A stretch of DNA of 53,582 bases from Oscillospiraceae bacterium (GTDB taxonomy: Bacteria; Bacillota; Clostridia; Oscillospirales; CAG-272). Positions 32,501 to 38,598 of the stretch are shown in pieces. The notes beneath the pieces were generated by a model, which saw only the letters and a program-made list of their open reading frames with translations, did not search any database and was not told the origin of the DNA. The position numbers and the translations under genes are program-made. Positions within the stretch are counted from its first letter, which is position 1, and each line of letters starts with the position of its first letter. The stretch covers positions 1 to 53,582 of the forward strand of contig SVSJ01000016.1 in assembly GCA_015064355.1 (NCBI GenBank), written 5' to 3'.

Positions 32501-33225
32501 TAACTTGTCAGAACTCCGTCCTTTACAACATAATCCGCCTCATTGATTTCGGGAATCGGGGCTGTTTCAGTGGCTAATACTACATAGATCGAATGAACGA
32601 AACCGGTGGGGTTTTCTTTATACGCAGATTTCCACGCTTCCCACTCTTCTGTAGTGTTACTTTCATTGGGAATGTCACCCTCAGCGTCCCTGATTCCAAC
32701 GGTAATACCCAGGTCTTCAAATGTTTTCACCAAACTTAACCCTGAATTAAGGCTAAGGTTAACAGCGTCCCATTCTATACCTGCAGAACTCAAGTCCATT
32801 CCGATATACACGCCGTGAATATTTTGGGCGTACCCATCGGTCAGAATGATACCCGATGCGCTACCAACAATAGGTTCGTATCCATCGTTTATTGAAGCGT
32901 ATCCACTATATACCAAGAGAACACCGGGAAGACTCTCAATAGAGTAAACCGGGGTGCCGCCGTTTATTGTATACTCATACTTTCTTGCACCGTATTTGGC
33001 TTCAACTTCATCGGCGGTCATATTGTTGAGCGCTCGAAGCTCGTCAATAGTCAAGACTGTTCCGGGCTCAGTCTCCGGTGCTTTTGTCTCCGGAGCCTCG
33101 GTCACGGGTGGCTCGGTCACAGGGGGATCTGTAGTTATATCATTATTCACAGGTGGATTTTTGCATCCTGCCAAGCAAGAAATCACCATAACCAAAACGA
33201 AAAACAATGCTAATGATCTTCTCAT
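29521..33225 (-). CDS. Large lipoprotein: BspA-type LRRs, TEPP repeat, C-terminal alpha/beta-hydrolase esterase
   Basis: 1234 residues. Lipobox L-A-G-C (Cys21), then a T-E-P-P/T-E-A-P linker. Two blocks of BspA-like LRR_5 repeats (about 220-310 and 585-650) carry the phrases I-P-D-T-V-K-E-I-A-A-N-A-F and I-T-E-I-N-I-G-x-N-V-E-x-I-S. A 13-unit V/A-T-E-P-P tract (about 665-729) follows, then beta-rich segments, and a hydrolase domain (about 960-1230): H-G-H-G-Y-Q-G-N-D, nucleophile in G-I-S-M-G-G, Asp in V-Y-D-D-A-D, His in G-M-G-H-S-G. It should be a membrane-anchored surface esterase, perhaps removing acetyl or feruloyl groups from polysaccharides (inference). Somewhat AT-richer than its neighbours. 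Confidence 0.85.
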   Translation of the reverse strand: MRRSLALFFVLVMVISCLAGCKNPPVNNDITTDPPVTEPPVTEAPETKAPETEPGTVLTIDELRALNNMTADEVEAKYGARKYEYTINGGTPVYSIESLPGVLLVYSGYASINDGYEPIVGSASGIILTDGYAQNIHGVYIGMDLSSAGIEWDAVNLSLNSGLSLVKTFEDLGITVGIRDAEGDIPNESNTTEEWEAWKSAYKENPTGFVHSIYVVLATETAPIPEINEADYVVKDGVLTSYVGTSIVVNIPDTVKEIAANAFANSPVAGSITEINIGANVEEISTEAFENLPNLKRVNVADANPKYRQINVFNGSNGDGSSYSAHWAWFKEGVDAAIYRKDNLLLPMELNSIPTNSPDEVVTVLCDGAELKISFIETQYTEKYAAQLHSIKYGEQVLDFDEPLPLTGNFLVYSFNFAEGYVFKRSANHDEAYIFTKDGIITMLSGNARTNGVITLSCDETGNLIYHKENVEFASDRRQTADPFSNIITGPDYYFGEDGRVEIVNGELVFITEVTYTVEDFINSQGMTMEEWFERFALFNPGSLEELYQFNKENPYDWWKSRRVYYDTTVDFRLWGYNGEDTVLNLPTAIKSIHDNAFSNSPAADKITEINIGPNVEKISINAFAGLPSLVKVNIDPANPYFTSDGKNITSADGSFSITIRTSAVTEPPVTEPPVTEPPVTEPPATEPPATEPPATEPPVTEPPVTEPPVTEPPATEPPATEPPATESPVIEPVATAGDPIKSYDSEKFVSTSKDGSEGFIIKARKFSFRSDRFVIFNVENTSNKNYTVKIRVTYKDKDGKTISSERKTHEGFAAGWQNYYVFNPGINFDSYTYTLTVSEYKGDTYTGYVSSGDLPVKLTIESSGKSWQEFRSNYGKPLKEEKTALYVNFPIVNTSSKKLYYVADYVLFDQNGDILYIDTYQIPGTVSPNSSDTVIKKQLYLCSETWENKDQAQIPEKYTSGAAGIVAYNSILTDKSARSERGDVDINEDYKFFAFSASNGMKIAYRLYLPFDYDPTKEYPVLLTLHGHGYQGNDNVKHTPDFYRFFSHPDSPAYNAIIVAPQCPEGKWWQRAPIDAVMELLEFVNDRFSTDPERQYITGISMGGCGVWDILCRYPEKVSAALPVAYNNGFGYEHEVKNPMRVYYINQDGHEKFKVISKDMIDIPIYYVYDDADQQISVTESRRLVSILKSANLKYFRYKETSGMGHSGVCYYHIDENDISLLEWLFDQRRETE
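31039..31233 (-). repeat. 13 tandem 15-bp units encoding (V/A)TEPP
   Basis: 195 bp, reading V-T-E-P-P x4, A-T-E-P-P x3, V-T-E-P-P x3, A-T-E-P-P x2 and a final A-T-E-S-P. Units differ mainly at the V/A codon and synonymous sites, and the VVV-AAA block appears twice, a higher-order duplication of about 90 bp. It makes a stiff spacer and is a likely site of copy-number change. Confidence 0.92.
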
Positions 33226-33264
33226 ACTGAGTCTCCTTGAAAGATGAGATTTTGGGATGATATG

Positions 33265-33276
33265 ATTATATCACAA
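33265..33276 (-). promoter_or_regulatory. Extended -10 promoter for the LRR-esterase gene
   Basis: TTGTGATATAAT on the minus strand, the same 12-mer as at 3349-3360 and 7387-7398; no good -35. An 8-bp inverted repeat AATCAACC/GGTTGATT lies upstream at 33338-33368. Confidence 0.55.
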
Positions 33277-33382
33277 TATTGTTGAGAGAATATTAACAAT
33301 CGCCGGATTGAGCAAAAGTTTACCATATCGGTCAAATAATCAACCTACGGTTTAAAAATGGGTTGATTGTTCCTGGGAAAAC

Positions 33383-33416
33383 AAAAAATGGACGAACTGA
33401 CGCTCATCCATTTTTT
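33383..33416. terminator. Terminator after the ROK kinase gene
   Basis: AAAAAATGGA / TCCATTTTTT stem with a 14-nt loop; closes the nagA-ROK operon. Confidence 0.75.
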
Positions 33417-33424
33417 ATGTTTTA

Positions 33425-34813
33425 TTACTTTTTAATGCTCGGCAGGCTTGCGGCTGCGATGGACTGACCTACGCGGCGGCTGCTTTCGTCGGGGAGATGA
33501 ATAGTGATCTTTTCGGAGAGTTCTGGGAATTCCTCCGCGAGAACCTTTTGCGCGGTCTTGTAAAGGATGTTTCCGCCTTCACCGGAAGAAACGCGGCCCA
33601 TAAGAAGCACGTGCTTAATATCATAGAAGAGTGAATAGTAAGCAACTGCATATCCGAAATAGGAACCAATGGTTTCGTAGATCTTTGCAGCGCGCTCGTC
33701 GCCTTCTGCCATAAGACCCTGAACAACCTTGAGCTTTTCAGCGGGAGATGCATTTTCATCAAGAGCGATACCAGCGGCGGGAGCAAGTTTGATTACAGCA
33801 TCCTGGGAGAAATACTTAACGCCGCAACCGTAGTCGCCGGACCACTCGTCAACCATAGCGTCCTTGTTGAAGTCAGCAGGTACGAATGCAAGCTCGTTGA
33901 GCCAGCCTGTGATGTTACCGTTGCCGTCAACGTATCCGCCTGCTTCACTTGTACCCATAGCAACGCCGAGAACATTGGTGTCGCCAAGATCCATAGCACC
34001 TGCAAGGGCAGTAACGTCGCCGTCGTTAGCTACTTCGATCGGAACGTTGCCAAGCTCTTTTGCGATGTCGGTGTAGATGTTCTTAACTACCTTTTCGAAA
34101 GCCTCGGGGTTTTCGTTCTTTACCTTAAGGAAGAGGGAAGAGGTCATAATTCGGTTTCCGATAACAACGCCCGCTGTGGATACACCGATTGCATCAACTC
34201 TGGGCATCTTGGAAGCTGCAGTCTTCATAGCATCCATAATTCCTTCGTAGTGATACTGGGGATCGTTCTGGAGCTTGGGGAACCAAACAACTTCTTCGGA
34301 ATATGTAGCTTCGCCTTCGATAACAGCACTTACCTTGCGGTCGCTTCCGCCTGCGTCAAAGCCTATACGGCAACCGTCAAGGTGACGGCCAACGGGAGAA
34401 GCTGTTTCGTTTGCAGCAGGAGCCTGGTCAAAGGGAACGTGGACAACTTCAAAAGGTGTTTCATAAACGCCGGACATAAAATCGTTGTCGAATGCGCGGA
34501 TTCCGTCTTTAGCGTAATCAGCCTTGATTTTATCAGCGATAACCTTGGAACCTGCGATGATGATCTTGTAACCGCCGCGAGCCCAAAGAAGAGTTTTAAC
34601 TATTCTTTCAACGAATTCGTGGTTTTCTTCGTCGTGACCTGTGCCGTCCTTGTATACGTCGACTGTGAATACGGAAACAAGTCCGTCGTTTCTTTCAAGT
34701 CCGATTGTGAGCTTTTCTCCGCCACAAGCTTTTACTGCTGCTTCAAAATCACGGTAAACTACCGCCATGGGCATAAAGCCGGGGTCGAGAGGTGCATTAA
34801 CTTTAAGCTTCAT
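33425..34813 (-). CDS. ROK-family sugar kinase with an extra N-terminal domain
   Basis: 462 residues, longer than the usual 300. Residues 1-150 are an unrecognised domain; the ROK kinase core follows with phosphate loop G-F-D-A-G-G-S-D-R-K (about 158), I-G-V-S-T-A-G-V-V, catalytic E-V-A-N-D-G-D (about 265) and A-M-G-T-S-E-A-G-G. The usual C-x-C-G-x2-G-C zinc motif is reduced to G-D-Y-G-C-G. Its ATG overlaps the end of nagA by 11 bases, so the two are translationally coupled. Likely phosphorylates an N-acetylated hexosamine or related sugar to feed NagA, though glucokinase activity cannot be excluded. Confidence 0.8.
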   Translation of the reverse strand: MKLKVNAPLDPGFMPMAVVYRDFEAAVKACGGEKLTIGLERNDGLVSVFTVDVYKDGTGHDEENHEFVERIVKTLLWARGGYKIIIAGSKVIADKIKADYAKDGIRAFDNDFMSGVYETPFEVVHVPFDQAPAANETASPVGRHLDGCRIGFDAGGSDRKVSAVIEGEATYSEEVVWFPKLQNDPQYHYEGIMDAMKTAASKMPRVDAIGVSTAGVVIGNRIMTSSLFLKVKNENPEAFEKVVKNIYTDIAKELGNVPIEVANDGDVTALAGAMDLGDTNVLGVAMGTSEAGGYVDGNGNITGWLNELAFVPADFNKDAMVDEWSGDYGCGVKYFSQDAVIKLAPAAGIALDENASPAEKLKVVQGLMAEGDERAAKIYETIGSYFGYAVAYYSLFYDIKHVLLMGRVSSGEGGNILYKTAQKVLAEEFPELSEKITIHLPDESSRRVGQSIAAASLPSIKK

Positions 34814-35954
34814 AAATTGTTCTTCCTTTCTTGATGGTTCTGATTACATTTATGTTTTCATCTGTGATAATGATATTTGCGTCTTTTCCTTCTTCGAGAG
34901 AACCAAGACGATCATCAACACGGATAGCTTTTGCGGGGTTGAGAGATGCCAGCTTGAAAGCCTCGTATACAGGCAGATCTGTGTGATCGAGGACGTTCTT
35001 TACGGCGTTATTAAGCTTGAGTACACTTCCGGCAATGGTACCGTCGGCAAGACGACACTCGATTCCCTTGAGGAATATGGGCTGTCCACCGAGATCGTAC
35101 TCACCGTCGGGCATGCCGCCTGCGCGTGTACAGTCAGTGATAAGCACCATCTTGTCTCCCTTAACCTTGTGGATAATGGAGTAAAGACCGGGATTGATGT
35201 GGAATGTATCGGCAATCACTTCGGTGGATACGTTGTCAGAGGCGAGAGCCGCGCCAACAACGCCGGGGTTTCTGTGAGCCAGTGCAGACATAGCATTGAA
35301 AAGGTGTGTCGCGTGGTTAACGCCGTCCTTTGCTGCGCTCATAGCTTCATCGAATTTTGCATCGGTATGACCCATGGAAACGAGCACGCTTGATTCAGCT
35401 GCAAGCTTCTTGATGCACTTGTGACCTTCGTCCATTTCCGGGGCGAGAGTTACGATCTTGATAATATCTTCATTTTCAATAATGAAATCTGCATCGGGAA
35501 CGAGGATGTTCTCTTCAGCCTGTGCGCCTTTTTTGGAAGGATTGATAAAAGGACCTTCCGCGTGAACGCCAACGATCTCAGCGCCATCCCAAGTCTTGCT
35601 TTCTTCTTTGAGAGAGCGGACGGAGTTGAGAGCTGCAATTATCTGCTCCTTGGCAACAGTCATTGTTGTGGGAAGAAATGCGGTAACACCGTTTTTAGCT
35701 ACGCCGTAAGCCATTGTCTTAATTCCTTCGGGCTTTGCGTCGGAGGTGTCCTCTCCAAGATATCCGTGAATGTGGATGTCAACAAGACCGGGAGCAACGT
35801 AATTTCCCTTTGCATCAATGATCTCAGCGTCCAGAGGCAGCTTGTCAACCAAACCGCAGATCTTTCCGCTTTCCTCATCAAACGCAAGGTACTTGTCGCA
35901 CACAACTGAATCCGGCAGAATTATCTTACCATTGGTTATGTATGTCAATCCCAT
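34803..35954 (-). CDS. nagA: N-acetylglucosamine-6-phosphate deacetylase
   Basis: 383 residues from the ATG at 35954 (AAGGAG upstream). Amidohydrolase that removes acetate from GlcNAc-6-P in amino-sugar and cell-wall recycling. Metal and catalytic motifs: V-D-I-H-I-H-G-Y-L-G-E-D-T-S-D, H-A-E-G-P-F-I-N, S-M-G-H-T-D-A, H-L-F-N-A-M and the catalytic Asp in I-T-D-C-T-R-A-G-G. Followed by the overlapping ROK kinase and facing a second ROK-like gene across 198 bp. No nagB or PTS gene is present in the window. Confidence 0.95.
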   Translation of the reverse strand: MGLTYITNGKIILPDSVVCDKYLAFDEESGKICGLVDKLPLDAEIIDAKGNYVAPGLVDIHIHGYLGEDTSDAKPEGIKTMAYGVAKNGVTAFLPTTMTVAKEQIIAALNSVRSLKEESKTWDGAEIVGVHAEGPFINPSKKGAQAEENILVPDADFIIENEDIIKIVTLAPEMDEGHKCIKKLAAESSVLVSMGHTDAKFDEAMSAAKDGVNHATHLFNAMSALAHRNPGVVGAALASDNVSTEVIADTFHINPGLYSIIHKVKGDKMVLITDCTRAGGMPDGEYDLGGQPIFLKGIECRLADGTIAGSVLKLNNAVKNVLDHTDLPVYEAFKLASLNPAKAIRVDDRLGSLEEGKDANIIITDENINVIRTIKKGRTIYEA

Positions 35955-35994
35955 AGTATGTAACTCCTTATTAATCAAAAATTTGTCAAATAAC

Positions 35995-36003
35995 ATTATA
36001 GCA
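35995..36003 (-). promoter_or_regulatory. Extended -10 for nagA
   Basis: TTGCTATAAT-type extended -10 on the minus strand, 40 bp from the nagA ATG; -35 weak. Confidence 0.5.
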
Positions 36004-36069
36004 AAATACGACAGGCTTTTTGTGAATTTTTTATGAATTTTATGGCGGCGGCTTTACTTTTTATTGAAC

Positions 36070-36097
36070 TTATGGTAGGATATTGGTGGCTTATAAT
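36070..36097 (+). promoter_or_regulatory. Promoter with inverted repeat for the ROK-like gene
   Basis: TTATGG, 16-bp spacer, TATAAT. A perfect 9-bp inverted repeat TAGGATATT (36076-36084) / AATATCCTA (36120-36128), with an extra half-site AATATCC at 36105-36111, brackets the -10 and start point; candidate operator. Confidence 0.5.
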
Positions 36098-36152
36098 CAG
36101 GGAAAATATCCCGAAAAATAATATCCTATGACAGATAGATCGGAGAAACCAA

Positions 36153-36977
36153 ATGTATATAGTAAGTGCAGTTCTTAATGGTAATAAATCCACAGTTGCA
36201 TTGTTCGATAAGGAATACAAGCTTTTGGCTAAGACAGAGGGAACACAGCAGGAACTCTGCCAGCTTTGCCTTAATGTTATAGCTGAAAACGGAGCAAAGA
36301 CCGCGGATGTAGACTATATCGGAGTTGCTGTTGACGGCGCATTGGGTGCTCCCGCATCTGTTGCGGCTGAACTTGAAAAGAACACCGGTGTTAAGTGCTG
36401 CGGCGCATCTCTCATCGGCGCAAAGGCTCTCGGCGAAGCTTACACTGCAGGTGACGTTCCTTTCCTCGTTGACATCAAAATTGACGACAAGGTAGAATGT
36501 GGCGTAGTTTCCGACAAGAAGATATACTTCGGTATGAACCAGCAGGAAGTAAACGTGTCCAGTATGGTTATTGCTTTTGGCGGATACGAATGTGATTGCG
36601 GCAGAAAGGGTTGCTTTGAGGCTTATGCAAGCAATTCCGGACTCAAGCGTATTGCTGCTGAAGCAGGTGTTGCCGGCGCTGAAAACCTTACACACAAAGA
36701 GCTTTTCGCTATGAACACCCCCGAAGCGGAATGTGCAAAGAAGCTTTATGTTGAATACCTTGCAAACGGCATTACAAATATCATCAACCTGTTCCAGCCC
36801 AACGAGCTGGTGCTTGAAGGACCTTTCACCGAGGTTGGCGACGCTCTCAACGCTCCTATGATGGACATCATTCTTCGTGAGCAGTACACACACAGCATGC
36901 CTAACAAGTGTAACATCAGATCTGCAAACTGCGAAGCGGATACCGCACTGATCGGCGCAGCGTTACTCGGCAGATAA
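36153..36977 (+). CDS. Degenerate ROK-family protein (probable pseudokinase)
   Basis: 274 residues with the ROK fold and a cysteine zinc motif (Y-E-C-D-C-G-R-K-G-C-F-E-A-Y-A-S, about residue 150) well preserved. Key kinase residues are missing: the N-terminal D-x-G-G-T phosphate loop reads A-V-L-N-G-N-K-S-T, and the catalytic N-D segment before the A-L-G-E-A-Y helix reads C-G-A-S-L-I-G-A-K. There is no helix-turn-helix domain, so it is not a classic NagC/Mlc repressor. Divergent from nagA and the complete ROK kinase. It may bind a sugar or partner protein rather than phosphorylate. ATG preceded by CGGAG. Confidence 0.75.
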   Translation: MYIVSAVLNGNKSTVALFDKEYKLLAKTEGTQQELCQLCLNVIAENGAKTADVDYIGVAVDGALGAPASVAAELEKNTGVKCCGASLIGAKALGEAYTAGDVPFLVDIKIDDKVECGVVSDKKIYFGMNQQEVNVSSMVIAFGGYECDCGRKGCFEAYASNSGLKRIAAEAGVAGAENLTHKELFAMNTPEAECAKKLYVEYLANGITNIINLFQPNELVLEGPFTEVGDALNAPMMDIILREQYTHSMPNKCNIRSANCEADTALIGAALLGR

Positions 36978-37005
36978 ATTGAATTTGAGTTTTAAAGAAA
37001 ATAAA

Positions 37006-37035
37006 AAGAACACCAAAACAAAGGTGTTCTTTTTT
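37006..37035 (+). terminator. Terminator after the ROK-like gene
   Basis: AAGAACACC / GGTGTTCTT perfect stem, 8-nt loop, six T. Confidence 0.85.
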
Positions 37036-37088
37036 GTTACTATAGTGAAAAATATCAATCGATTCTACCGAAAAAAGCCAACTAAAAA

Positions 37089-37139
37089 GCCTACCTTGTG
37101 TAAAGGGAGGTGGATTGCAAAGCAAGACGGAGGGATTGG
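37089..37139 (+). repeat. Dispersed intergenic repeat, copy B
   Basis: Diverged copy of the unit at 61-112, opposite orientation: GCCT-CCT, AAGGGAGGTGG, an inner A/T-shifted CTTGC-like hairpin, then GACGGAGGGA. No protein or RNA gene found in it. Confidence 0.45.
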
Positions 37140-37171
37140 AATACTACTATGGTCATTTCACGATAAAAACA

Positions 37172-37201
37172 AAAACGGATGCACAAAAGCACATCCGTTT
37201 T
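37172..37201 (-). terminator. Terminator after tRNA-Leu
   Basis: AAAACGGATG / CATCCGTTTT hairpin, followed on the minus strand by TTTTTGTTTTTAT. Confidence 0.8.
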
Positions 37202-37204
37202 TTA

Positions 37205-37288
37205 TGCGGATGAAGGGACTTGAACCCATATGAAATTGCTTTCACTAGAACCTGAATCTAGCGCGTCTGCCAATTCCGCCACATCCGC
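37205..37288 (-). tRNA. tRNA-Leu (CAG anticodon)
   Basis: 84-nt class II tRNA. Acceptor GCGGATG/CATCCGC, D arm with GGCGGAATTGGCAGACGC, anticodon stem CTAGA/TCTAG with loop TTCAGGT (anticodon CAG), long variable arm, T arm GGG-TTCAAGT-CCC. CCA not encoded. Confidence 0.96.
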
Positions 37289-37306
37289 ATATTTAGTTTT
37301 GTATTT

Positions 37307-37536
37307 GGGGCAGTCGCGCCCCGCGATACAGCTTCAAACATAGTCGTCTATGACACTTCCGTGCCCTATACTCCTTGTTTGTGCGCCTTCTCGAACTCAC
37401 TTCGCCACCCACAGGGTGCGTTCGTTCTCGAAGCTGCCAATTCCGCCATACCCGCGTATATACTCTCGAATTTTTACACGGCGAGAGCTGCCGAGGCGGA
37501 GCATTTTGCTTAATCCGCAGTAGTTCCAAACGGAAC
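37307..37536 (-). other. Hairpin-rich leader upstream of tRNA-Leu
   Basis: Six stem-loops on the minus strand in order: GTTCC/GGAAC (37523-37536), GCGGA/TCCGC (37496-37518), CTCTCG/CGAGAG (37463-37487), CTTCG/CGAAG enclosing CACCC/GGGTG (37400-37433), CATAG/CTATG (37339-37352) and GGGGC/GCCCC (37307-37322). A consensus promoter lies upstream and tRNA-Leu downstream. No protein-coding sense is apparent. Could be a structured RNA or a dispersed palindromic repeat inserted in a tRNA locus. Confidence 0.5.
37434..37455 (-). pseudogene. 5-prime fragment of a second tRNA-Leu
   Basis: 22 bases matching the first 22 of the intact tRNA-Leu at 20 positions (acceptor 5-prime strand and D arm, ending in GGCGGAATTGGCAG), then replaced by an unrelated hairpin. 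No anticodon, variable or T arm follows, so it cannot be a working tRNA. Confidence 0.7.
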
Positions 37537-37542
37537 GGGTAT

Positions 37543-37571
37543 ATTTTACATCAAAAACAGCTTTTTGTCAA
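37543..37571 (-). promoter_or_regulatory. Promoter of the tRNA-Leu locus
   Basis: Minus-strand TTGACA, 17-bp spacer, TAAAAT. It sits about 80 bp before the tRNA fragment and 250 bp before the intact tRNA-Leu, unusually far for a tRNA gene. Confidence 0.7.
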
Positions 37572-37640
37572 TAGGTTTCGGTAAAAATAATAATTTGCCC
37601 CACTCCCGCAGACAAAAATACCCCATATCGCCCGACACAC

Positions 37641-37669
37641 TTGATTTTGCGGTTTCTATGGGGTATAAT
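37641..37669 (+). promoter_or_regulatory. Promoter with spanning inverted repeat for the GtrA gene
   Basis: TTGATT, 17-bp spacer, TATAAT. Perfect 10-bp inverted repeat ATACCCCATA (37618-37627) / TATGGGGTAT (37657-37666) flanks the -35 and overlaps the -10, a plausible operator. Confidence 0.7.
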
Positions 37670-37712
37670 ATTACCATAATATTTGAAATTTCGTGAAAAT
37701 TTGCGAGGTATC

Positions 37713-38540
37713 ATGGAATCGAAAAAGGAAAAGATCGTATTTCTCTCGTCAAAGGACGTGAAATCCCTCGGCGAGATCGACGCAGATTATATAGTAATAT
37801 TTGATAAAGGCGCGGAGGTTGGTATAAGTGAGCTGACCTCTCTGGCAGAGGAAATGTCCAAAAACGACGGTGTAACTGCCGTTTGTCCTAAAGGTAGTTT
37901 TTTAACTAAGTTCAATTCTCTCCTGTACGGTGTTGCCGCGGGCAAGAAGATCCCCGTTGCGGCAGGTGCGGTAGGATTCTCGCGGGAAGTGGCAGCTGCC
38001 ATATCCGGCGCAAGAAAAAACGATACCGTATCCCTTCTTATGGAAGCGGCGGCGCTGGGAATTAAGACTCACTCCATTTCCGCAGGCGAGGGCTGTGCTT
38101 TCAATCCGGCCAGACTCATCCCCCGCTGGTGGTCACTGTTCCTTTCTTCGCATATTCTGAAATATATATTCTCTTCTGTAGTTGCATTTGCGGTCAACTA
38201 TGTGTTGATCCTTGTTTTCACAGAACTGCTTATGGGATTGTGGCCGGCTTTGGCAATGGAAATCGCTGCCATACCTGCGTGGATTTTAGCTTCTGCCACA
38301 AACTTTATCATAAATCGAAATTTCGTATTTAGATCAAAGGCAAAGTTGCTCGTTGCTCTTGGCGAATACTACGGTCTTGCAGGCATTGTATTTCTGCTCA
38401 AGACCTATGTTCTTCTTGAGCTTCTCACGAGACTTCTCCATATTCCTCTTGAACTTGCCGTACCTATTACTGAAGTATTGTTCTTCATGGCAAATTATTT
38501 CATTCAGAAGAAGCTTATCTTCAAAAAAAAGCAAAAATAA
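37713..38540 (+). CDS. GtrA-family membrane protein with N-terminal glycosyltransferase-like remnant
   Basis: 275 residues from the ATG at 37713 (GAGG four bases before); the in-frame TTG at 37683 lacks a ribosome site. Residues about 140-270 form a GtrA domain of four membrane helices (F-A-V-N-Y-V-L, A-T-N-F-I-I-N-R-N-F-V-F), ending in a Lys tail. The first 125 residues look like the C-terminal half of a GT-A glycosyltransferase (Y-I-V-I-F-D-K-G; V-A-A-G-A-V-G-F-S-R-E) but are too short to hold a full catalytic domain. GtrA proteins move or help flip polyprenyl-linked sugars. Followed by weak terminator and convergent spoVG. Confidence 0.78.
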   Translation: MESKKEKIVFLSSKDVKSLGEIDADYIVIFDKGAEVGISELTSLAEEMSKNDGVTAVCPKGSFLTKFNSLLYGVAAGKKIPVAAGAVGFSREVAAAISGARKNDTVSLLMEAAALGIKTHSISAGEGCAFNPARLIPRWWSLFLSSHILKYIFSSVVAFAVNYVLILVFTELLMGLWPALAMEIAAIPAWILASATNFIINRNFVFRSKAKLLVALGEYYGLAGIVFLLKTYVLLELLTRLLHIPLELAVPITEVLFFMANYFIQKKLIFKKKQK

Positions 38541-38575
38541 AAGACCCGCCTTTGCTTTTTACAAATGCGGATCTT
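38541..38575. terminator. Weak hairpin between convergent GtrA and spoVG genes
   Basis: AAGACCCGC / GCGGATCTT with one mismatch and no strong T run. Confidence 0.4.
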
Positions 38576-38598
38576 ACAGAGCATTAACTTGACCCGGG

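Noticed and set aside
37293-37529. 78-residue minus-strand protein over the tRNA fragment
   Set aside because: The sequence is built from tRNA and hairpin DNA, gives an Arg-rich product of the type known to arise from translated tRNA regions, and has no ribosome site.
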